A stretch of DNA of 6,351 nt from Candidatus Methanophagales archaeon (lineage in GTDB: Archaea; Halobacteriota; Syntropharchaeia; Alkanophagales; Methanospirareceae): positions 1 to 6,351 of the forward strand of contig DAOUUS010000093.1 in assembly GCA_030668065.1 (NCBI GenBank). Reading direction: 5' to 3'. The number at the start of each line of letters is the position of its first letter. The first letter of the stretch is position 1. A model generated the notes under the pieces. The model ran no database searches, had not been told where the DNA came from, and saw only the letters and a list, made by a program, of their open reading frames with translations. This document shows positions 1 to 4,160 of this stretch, in pieces. Position numbers and translations under genes: made by a program.

Positions 1-274
1 GGATAGAGTTTGTATTCTTTGCTATTATCCTTGGTGCTGCGGTTATGTCTCCTGGTGTGTTCAAATAGAAACGGGAAATAGTATTTGAATGTTCTGCTAT
101 TATCCTTGGTGCTGCGGTTATGTTCCCCGGTGTGTCCAAATAGAAACTGAAAATCGAGTTTGAATATTCTGCTATTATCCTTGGTGCTGCGGTTATGTTT
201 CCCGGTGTGTCCAAATCGAAACTGAAAACCGAATTTGGATATTCTGCTATTATCCTTGGTGATACCGTTATGTC
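1..274 (-). repeat. 75-bp in-frame tandem repeat, three full copies plus a partial one
   Basis: The block containing gctattatccttggtg recurs at 21, 96, 171 and 246, exactly 75 bases apart. Read on the minus strand, the units are 274-200, 199-125, 124-50 and 49-1 (cut by the edge). Each equals 25 codons, so copy-number changes keep the frame. The unit nearest the protein N-terminus (274-200) is the most diverged; the inner ones differ mostly by scattered substitutions, as expected for recent duplication or homogenisation. Confidence 0.93.
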
Positions 275-409
275 TTCGGGCATATTTTCAGCGGTAGTAT
301 TCCATATACTGGTTGCATTTTTTACTATAATTGCATCAGCAGTACCTGCTTGCAAAAAGACAGATGCAAACAGAGCTACCAGAACAAATACTCTTATGTT
401 CATCCTCAT
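1..409 (-). CDS. Secreted 25-residue tandem-repeat surface protein, C-terminus cut by window edge
   Basis: An uninterrupted minus-strand frame of 136 codons starts at the ATG at 409 and is still open at base 1. Residues 1-26 form a signal peptide: basic start (MRMNIR), hydrophobic core (VFVLVALFASVFL) and a likely cleavage after ADA (24-26). After a short linker, 25-residue units begin at residues 46, 71, 96 and 121 (the last incomplete). Each has the core ITAAPRIIAEYSNSI (ITVSPRIIAEYPNSV in unit 1) and ends in L-D/N-T-P-G. NxS/T sequons occur at N31, N37, N71 and N96, two of them (N-I-T) at unit starts, suggesting export and glycosylation. The ATG overlaps the upstream gene's stop as ATGA, pointing to translational coupling; no good ribosome binding site precedes it. 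A second ATG lies two codons in. Similar PRIIAEY repeats are, as I recall, found in secreted proteins of methane-oxidising archaea; that is not checked here. Role unknown; an S-layer, sheath or adhesin component is a guess. Confidence 0.8.
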   Translation of the reverse strand, partial: MRMNIRVFVLVALFASVFLQAGTADAIIVKNATSIWNTTAENMPEDITVSPRIIAEYPNSVFSFDLDTPGNITAAPRIIAEYSNSIFSFYLDTPGNITAAPRIIAEHSNTISRFYLNTPGDITAAPRIIAKNTNSI

Positions 410-1329
410 GGCTCTCGATAGACAAATACGGTGGCAATGCATGCGTAACCAGTGGCCCACCCAGCACCCTCATTATGATAAATACTCACTGTGTAGAATA
501 CATCAGGTTCTATCCAAATCTCGTAGTAGCCATGTTTTATTTGCCAACCGTCATTATACTCACCAAAACTATTGATAATTGTCCACTCTTCATCGGACGT
601 TTTTTGATTTGTGTATTTGAACCAAACGCGCCATACGCAGAGTGCGACCATGACGCTTTGTAAACCGTGTAATCATCTGGTATCTTGAACTCAAACGTAT
701 CTGTCCCAGGCACATCCATCCTATCAACAATTATCATCAACCTATTGGCATCTGGATAGCTGAAGTCATCGTATTTTATATCGCTTTTGACCTGCTGATA
801 AGGTATTTCGATGTCCGTGCACATCTTTGATATTGCATCTTCAAGCTTTGTAGTCGTTATTTCACCACCATCATATCCAATCCACGGCATAATCTTACTT
901 GCTGGCTCTTCTTTCAAATAATATGCTACAATCCAGCCGTCCGCGCTAACATAAACATGCACATCTTCGTCCTCAGAAAGATCCGGTAGTTCAACAGACC
1001 CGATGATATAGTCACTGCAATTGTACTCTATATTTCGATAACAGAGCTCTGCTTTGCTGAGGTCAATGCTCTGACTCGTATTCACGTATGCCGATACCCC
1101 TTGCTTCGTCTTCGAGGAAAGCGGTCCCTTCTTGCGTGGCAACAGCACCGCCGCCGCCTGCGCTTGCAATCGAGAAGAAAGACGGTACTTCAAGTGAGAT
1201 TACACTATTTCCTCCGTTTTCATCTATCCCTTTTCCCATATCTGTTGCGCTATACATAGCCACGCTGCTTGCGACTATCACCAATGCAATCAAGATTACC
1301 AATATCTTCAACCCAAATTCGTTTTGCAT
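406..1329 (-). pseudogene. Membrane-anchored extracytoplasmic protein with two frameshifts
   Basis: Three overlapping minus-strand frames join into one protein of about 307 residues. Frame 1 (ATG at 1329) gives residues 1-76: MQNEFG, a hydrophobic helix (about 7-25), then a Gly/Ala-rich linker. Near 1097-1102 one surplus base must be skipped to enter the frame reading GVSAYVNTSQSIDLSKA, which carries DVHVYVSADGWIVAYYLKEEP and a YTVYKASWSHSAYG segment. At the six-T run 600-605 (six A on the coding strand) one base is missing, and the last frame runs TSDEEW to FVYREP and TGA at 408-406. The two shifts cancel, so 924 bases is an exact codon multiple. Sense and composition persist across both breaks, so the damage is recent or is a sequencing error. 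GGAGG lies 7 bases before the ATG. The N-terminus resembles a signal anchor or pilin-like helix, but I see no clear prepilin cleavage site. The DGWIVAYY type of domain is, from memory, repeated in ANME-1-like genomes; function unknown. Confidence 0.75.
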
Positions 1330-1336
1330 CTTTTAT

Positions 1337-1345
1337 CCTCCCCTC
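1337..1345 (-). promoter_or_regulatory. Strong Shine-Dalgarno site for the membrane-anchored protein
   Basis: The minus strand reads GAGGGGAGG, ending 7 bases before the ATG at 1329. It supports that start over any internal one and shows that the 5' end of the frameshifted gene is still well formed. Confidence 0.75.
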
Positions 1346-1378
1346 TTTAATGTACCCCTTTACAGTTATGAACTAAGC

Positions 1379-1388
1379 ATTTATAATT
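1379..1388 (-). promoter_or_regulatory. Putative archaeal TATA box for the surface-protein pair
   Basis: The minus strand reads AATTATAAAT, preceded by a run of A that could serve as a purine-rich BRE. Transcription would start about 25-27 bases downstream, near 1357, giving a leader of roughly 28 bases that includes the GAGGGGAGG site. Inferred from position and sequence only. Confidence 0.45.
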
Positions 1389-1576
1389 TTTTTGGTTTTG
1401 CATTTTTGTGGTTGCGCGGGATTAAGCAGCAGTCGGATTATAAGTTTCATTTAGAGCAGGTGCAGAACATTTTTCTACTAAAGTACGAAGAAAGAGTTAT
1501 TGACGAAACCGCTTGATGATTGGTATCCAGTTGAGATAAATGTAAGGAAGTCCTCTACTGAAATTAAACCTGTAAT

Positions 1577-1616
1577 AAAAAGTTATCCAAGTACTCATAT
1601 CTGATCGTAATGAGTA
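1577..1616 (-). terminator. Hairpin plus T-tract after the small frame
   Basis: TACTCAT (1592-1598) and ATGAGTA (1610-1616) are perfect 7-base complements around an 11-base loop. On the minus strand the stem is followed after about 10 bases by TTTTT (1581-1577). This fits a 3' end for minus-strand transcription of the 26-codon frame. The gap between stem and T-tract is longer than in a classical intrinsic terminator. Confidence 0.35.
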
Positions 1617-1642
1617 GAAAAAGATAAATCTAGAAGTCCCCA

Positions 1643-1723
1643 CTACTTAGCTGCTCTTATTGATAACTTCGGCTCTTCTATCTTTGCTATAGCTAATTCT
1701 AAGATATTCCGGTACACTCCCAT
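1643..1723 (-). CDS. Possible 26-residue small protein
   Basis: ATG at 1723 to TAG at 1645-1643 encodes 26 residues beginning MGVYRNILELAIAKIEEP and ending IRAAK. They are amphipathic and helix-like, with no signal peptide. It is short enough to arise by chance, but its surroundings are unusually complete: AGGGTG (1733-1728) 4 bases before the ATG, TATAAATA (1796-1789) about 70 bases upstream, and a hairpin (1616-1592) then five T (1581-1577) after the stop. The same frame stays open for 16 codons past the TAG. It could instead be the 5' remnant of a degraded gene. I do not recognise the family. Confidence 0.3.
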   Translation of the reverse strand: MGVYRNILELAIAKIEEPKLSIRAAK

Positions 1724-1780
1724 TTTACACCCTAACGGCTTTTAAAAACCTTTAGCCGCTCAGTCCATTTCATAACAATC

Positions 1781-1813
1781 AATCACCATATTTATACATA
1801 CGAAGCGGTGATT
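1781..1813. promoter_or_regulatory. Inverted repeat enclosing a TATA-like box
   Basis: AATCACC (1781-1787) and GGTGATT (1807-1813) are perfect 7-base complements around 19 bases. The spacer contains tatttata (1789-1796), which reads TATAAATA on the minus strand, a good archaeal TATA box for transcription toward 1723; the plus strand also reads TTTATA. A dyad flanking a TATA box suggests an operator where a dimeric regulator would block TBP/TFB, or a transcript hairpin. No regulator gene is visible in the window. Confidence 0.35.
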
Positions 1814-1899
1814 ATTCAAAAGTATTGTAGGGTTGTTGGTGGATTTAATGAGGGTATATCAGTTTTGTAAGCAGGATAGATGAACTAACACCATAGATG

Positions 1900-1946
1900 A
1901 TAACCCTTCTGCGTTGCAAATACAAAAGGCAGAGGGGGTTTGTTAT
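1900..1946. other. Extended imperfect stem-loop in the gene-free spacer
   Basis: ATAACCCTTCTGC (1900-1912) can pair with GCAGAGGGGGTTTGTTAT (1929-1946). TCTGC/GCAGA is perfect, followed by one G-T pair, a G/C run and, after a bulge of a few bases, ATAAC/GTTAT. The loop is 16 bases. It may be part of a structured RNA or a leftover of a mobile element; no tRNA or rRNA signature was found. Confidence 0.3.
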
Positions 1947-2098
1947 ACCACCTGCAATATGCAATTAATATCCCCAACATTACAACAGCTATATAGTGAA
2001 CGCCCCTTATAACCGATTATTATGAAGACCCTTATTCTAAGTTTATTGTGTGCTGCGAAGACAGAAGGCAAGAAGCATAACAGCCTACCTAATGCGCT

Positions 2099-2106
2099 AA
2101 ATATAG
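2099..2106 (+). promoter_or_regulatory. Putative TATA box for the NDH-2-like gene
   Basis: AAATATAG lies about 60 bases before the ATG at 2164. A start near 2130 would give a leader of about 34 bases containing GAGGTGA (2139-2145). That Shine-Dalgarno-like motif sits 18 bases before the ATG, farther than usual, but no alternative ATG, GTG or TTG exists in frame between the TGA at 2143-2145 and 2164. Confidence 0.35.
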
Positions 2107-2163
2107 TTCTTAAAACACATATTAAAGGTAGTTTAGACGAGGTGAGCCACTGAACTTATCACC

Positions 2164-3273
2164 ATGAAAGTACTAATAGTAGGCTGTGGCTTTGCCGGCC
2201 TGGAAGTCGCAAAGGAGTTACGAAAACGCTCAAGAGAGCTTGAGGTTGCTATGATTGACCGTCGAACGCGATTTGAATACCTCGCGGCACTTCCCGAGAT
2301 TTTAAGCGATACGGTAAGCCCCGCAGAGCTATCAGCGGATTTAAACAAATTCGCAGCGAAAATAAAAGCAGAATACATAAATGCCGAAGTGGTAGCTATT
2401 GATTTCACGGCTAAAATCGTGAAGACCGGCACAGCAGAAAGGGAAATCCCGTATGACTATCTTGTGCTGGCCGTAGGTGCGGAACAGACTTTTTTTGGTA
2501 TTCCCGGCGCGGAAGAGCACTCCTATTCCGTCAATACTCTGGAAGGTGCACGAAGCACAAAAGAAACGCTTGATACACTCGACTGCTCAAAGAAAGTAAA
2601 TGTAGCAGTTATTGGCGCAGGGTTAACCGGAGTAGAAGTTGCCGGTGAATTGGTTGTTTATTTCGAGGCTAAAGGCGCATCAGCAAGGATATGCCTCGTG
2701 GAGATGATGCCACAGGTTTTACCTGCTTTTGCACGTGAGAATTTGGCTAACCCGGTACGGAAAAACCTTACTGGTAGAGGCGTTGAGATATTGACAGAAA
2801 CAGCGGTGCAAGAAGTAGGTGATGACGCGATTTTATTCGCAGGCGGAGCGAAATATCCATACGATATTATTATCTGGACTGCAGGGATAAAACCAAACAC
2901 CCTCTTGCAGATACTCGACCTGCCAAAGGAAAAAGGCTGGCTAAAAGTGGATTCCGACCTTCGCGTGCCGGGGCATGAAGCGATATTTGCGATAGGCGAT
3001 ACAGCATATTTCGAGTCGAATAAGGGTCGTTCCGGGCAAAACGTTGAGGAAGCAGAAGGGCAGGGCAAAGTAGCCGCGGAAAATATAATACTGGCGATAA
3101 AAGGCGAAAGATTGAAGTGCTACCGCCCAAAGAACACGATACAGAATCCAAGGGCGCTTATTTCGCTCGGTGATGATAAAGCAGTGATTTTTTTTGCGGG
3201 AAAAGTAGTTACCGTTGGTGCATACCGAGTAAAGAAATTCGTGGAGCATCGCTATATGCGTAGATTCCTGTAG
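2164..3273 (+). CDS. NDH-2-like FAD-dependent NAD(P)H oxidoreductase
   Basis: A 369-residue two-dinucleotide-binding-domain flavoprotein of the pyridine nucleotide-disulphide oxidoreductase type, closest in layout to type II NADH dehydrogenases (usually about 400 residues). The FAD site starts at GCGFAG (7-12), with D32 at the end of the second strand. LAVGAE (102-107) is the linking motif. The NAD(P) site is GAGLTGVEVAGE (151-162), and acidic E180 after the next strand favours NADH over NADPH. WTAGIKPN (238-245) and AIGDTA (276-281) are the C-terminal FAD motifs. EEAEGQGKVAAENI (295-308) sits where NDH-2 enzymes carry the quinone-side helix. No redox CxxC is seen, arguing against a disulphide reductase. 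The basic/aromatic tail (VKKFVEHRYMRRFL) could be a short membrane-associating helix. Probable role: electron transfer from NADH to quinone or another acceptor at the inner membrane face; the acceptor cannot be read from sequence. A terminator-like hairpin follows the stop. Confidence 0.88.
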   Translation: MKVLIVGCGFAGLEVAKELRKRSRELEVAMIDRRTRFEYLAALPEILSDTVSPAELSADLNKFAAKIKAEYINAEVVAIDFTAKIVKTGTAEREIPYDYLVLAVGAEQTFFGIPGAEEHSYSVNTLEGARSTKETLDTLDCSKKVNVAVIGAGLTGVEVAGELVVYFEAKGASARICLVEMMPQVLPAFARENLANPVRKNLTGRGVEILTETAVQEVGDDAILFAGGAKYPYDIIIWTAGIKPNTLLQILDLPKEKGWLKVDSDLRVPGHEAIFAIGDTAYFESNKGRSGQNVEEAEGQGKVAAENIILAIKGERLKCYRPKNTIQNPRALISLGDDKAVIFFAGKVVTVGAYRVKKFVEHRYMRRFL

Positions 3274-3308
3274 GTTCTTCGCTGCTTACGCTTATACATT
3301 GATTTCAC

Positions 3309-3350
3309 AAGACTTTCTGGTAGGGTCATGTCATTAGTAGAAAGTTTTTT
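3309..3350 (+). terminator. Hairpin and T-tract after the oxidoreductase gene
   Basis: ACTTTCT (3312-3318) pairs perfectly with AGAAAGT (3339-3345), extended by A-T and G-T pairs on the outside, around a loop of about 20 bases, and runs directly into TTTTT (3346-3350). It lies 39 bases past the stop at 3273. The T-tract is shared with the TATA-like box of the next gene. Confidence 0.45.
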
Positions 3351-3354
3351 ATAG
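3345..3354 (+). promoter_or_regulatory. Putative TATA box for the GYD-domain gene
   Basis: TTTTTTATAG overlaps the end of the preceding hairpin. Transcription would start near 3376, giving a leader of about 20 bases with GGAGGTGA (3380-3387) just ahead of the ATG at 3398. Confidence 0.4.
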
Positions 3355-3397
3355 CTCTTGCAACTAATATTACAGACATGGAGGTGATGTGAACCAG

Positions 3398-3637
3398 ATG
3401 TTATTCATGACAGGCGTGAAAGTAAATTCTGGTATGGTGGAAGATGCAAGGGCATTCGGTGACAAAGTACTTGCAAATCCGCCTGCGGGCGTTAAGTTCC
3501 TGCAGGTATATCACACGCTGGGTAGATATGACGCGATATGGATTTACGAAGCGGAAAACCCACAAGTGATAATGGATTTCCTACATCAGAGCCGAGATGT
3601 CGCAACAACGGAAACCTGGATTGCATTTGAGAGATAA
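3398..3637 (+). CDS. Small GYD-domain protein
   Basis: A 79-residue cytosolic protein of the GYD family (dimeric alpha/beta-barrel-like fold, about 90 residues). The family signature is seen as LGRYDAIWIYEAENP, followed by a helix and VATTETWIAF, which matches the usual G-x-V-x-T-E-T-x-x-A-F ending. The start is set by GGAGGTGA (3380-3387), 10 bases before the ATG at 3398. A GTG at 3389 is in frame, but it lies only 1 base after that motif and is less likely. There is no signal peptide, membrane segment or DNA-binding domain, so it is not a full Lrp/AsnC regulator, although their effector-binding domains share the fold. Function of the family is poorly defined. A hairpin with a T-tract starts right at the stop, so it is probably monocistronic. 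Confidence 0.75.
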   Translation: MLFMTGVKVNSGMVEDARAFGDKVLANPPAGVKFLQVYHTLGRYDAIWIYEAENPQVIMDFLHQSRDVATTETWIAFER

Positions 3638-3671
3638 GGGGAGTGTCTAACCACTCTCTTTTTATTTTTTT
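3638..3671 (+). terminator. Intrinsic-type terminator after the GYD gene
   Basis: GGGGAGTG (3638-3645) and CACTCTCT (3652-3659) form an 8-pair stem (two G-T pairs) around a 6-base loop, starting at the base after the TAA. The T-rich run tttttatttttttac follows immediately. Oligo-T is also the archaeal termination signal. Confidence 0.7.
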
Positions 3672-3705
3672 ACGCTATATCTAAAAAATAGGTGGTAAGG
3701 AAAAG

Positions 3706-4098
3706 ATGAAAGCAAAAGATATAATGAGTCGCCCGATCATTACAGAAGATGAGGATGCGGCAGTCGCGAAGATAGCGGAAGACATGGAAGAGCTGGGGAT
3801 AGGAAGTGTAGTGATAACGAAGGAAGGAAAACCGGTAGGTATTATTACTGAGCGAGATATAGCATTAAAAGTGCTATTGAAAGACAGAAGAGCGAACGAA
3901 GTAAAAGCGAAAGAGATAATGGCTTCTCCGATTGTCACCATCGATGCAGAAGCATCAATAGATGAAGCGTGCAAGCTTGCTGCGAAGAAACGCATAAAAC
4001 GGCTACCCGTAGTGGAAAACGGTGTGCCCATAGGCATTGTAAGTATCCGGGACGTATTGACAAGGAAGCCCGAGTTTGTAAAAGAGTTCTATTTTTAA
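3706..4098 (+). CDS. Stand-alone tandem CBS-domain protein
   Basis: A 130-residue soluble protein consisting of two CBS motifs (about 4-58 and 68-120), together one Bateman module, and nothing else. Each half opens with a conserved I-M-x-x-P-I/V (DIMSRPIIT, EIMASPIVT) and ends in the ribose-phosphate-binding pattern: GIITERDI (T48, D51) and GIVSIRDV (S113, D116). LPVVENGVPIG is the classic mid-domain strand. Such modules bind adenine nucleotides (AMP, ATP, sometimes SAM) and act as energy-state sensors on partner proteins; the partner is not identifiable here. AGGTGG (3690-3695) precedes the ATG by 10 bases. An oligo-T terminator separates it from the GYD gene, so it probably has its own promoter. 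It converges on the PMI fusion gene with 62 bases between stops. Confidence 0.92.
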   Translation: MKAKDIMSRPIITEDEDAAVAKIAEDMEELGIGSVVITKEGKPVGIITERDIALKVLLKDRRANEVKAKEIMASPIVTIDAEASIDEACKLAAKKRIKRLPVVENGVPIGIVSIRDVLTRKPEFVKEFYF

Positions 4099-4127
4099 AG
4101 TTGCGTTTCCGGTGTATGGCGGCAATT

Positions 4128-4143
4128 AAAAATAGGCGAAAAA
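4128..4143 (-). terminator. Oligo-T tracts after the PMI fusion gene
   Basis: The minus strand carries TTTTT at 4143-4139 and again at 4132-4128, within 33 bases of the stop codon at 4163-4161, with no hairpin. Paired T-tracts of this kind are sufficient termination signals for archaeal RNA polymerase; assigned from sequence alone. Confidence 0.35.
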
Positions 4144-4160
4144 GGGCGGAGGTAATGGTG

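Larger units (their letters stand above)
1330..2163. other. 834-bp spacer without a long gene
   Basis: This AT-rich stretch separates divergent gene sets. Apart from the promoters, the 26-codon frame and the inverted repeats listed separately, I find no open frame with convincing coding character, no tRNA T-loop signature, no CRISPR-like spaced repeats and no clear insertion-sequence ends. A 43-codon plus-strand frame (2022-2153) starting MKTLILSLLCAAK ends 10 bases before the oxidoreductase start. It lacks a ribosome binding site and is only a weak candidate. The density of dyads points to regulatory or non-coding RNA content, or a decayed former gene region. Confidence 0.6.

Noticed and set aside
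1..274. CRISPR array
   Set aside because: The repeats are contiguous 75-bp units with no unique spacers, and they keep an open reading frame on the minus strand.
195..575. 126-codon plus-strand open frame across the tandem repeats
   Set aside because: It is antisense to the signal-peptide repeat protein, begins inside a repeat unit, has an in-frame stop one unit earlier, and turns low-complexity with no domain character; the minus-strand frame is consistent through all units.
600..605. Programmed -1 ribosomal frameshift at the A6 run
   Set aside because: The heptamer is not in the phase needed for a canonical X-XXY-YYZ slip, no strong downstream stem is evident, and a second unrelated shift exists upstream; an indel is simpler.
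1088..1516. 142-codon plus-strand open frame
   Set aside because: It is the complement of the well-supported N-terminus of the membrane-anchored gene and runs on into the spacer; no ribosome binding site and proline/serine-rich shadow composition.
1330..2163. tRNA or rRNA gene in the spacer
   Set aside because: No T-loop consensus, anticodon-arm geometry or rRNA-like conserved segments seen on either strand.
3389..3397. GTG start for the GYD-domain protein
   Set aside because: It lies 1 base after the GGAGGTGA motif, too close for initiation; the ATG at 3398 has a normal spacing and the family needs no extra residues.
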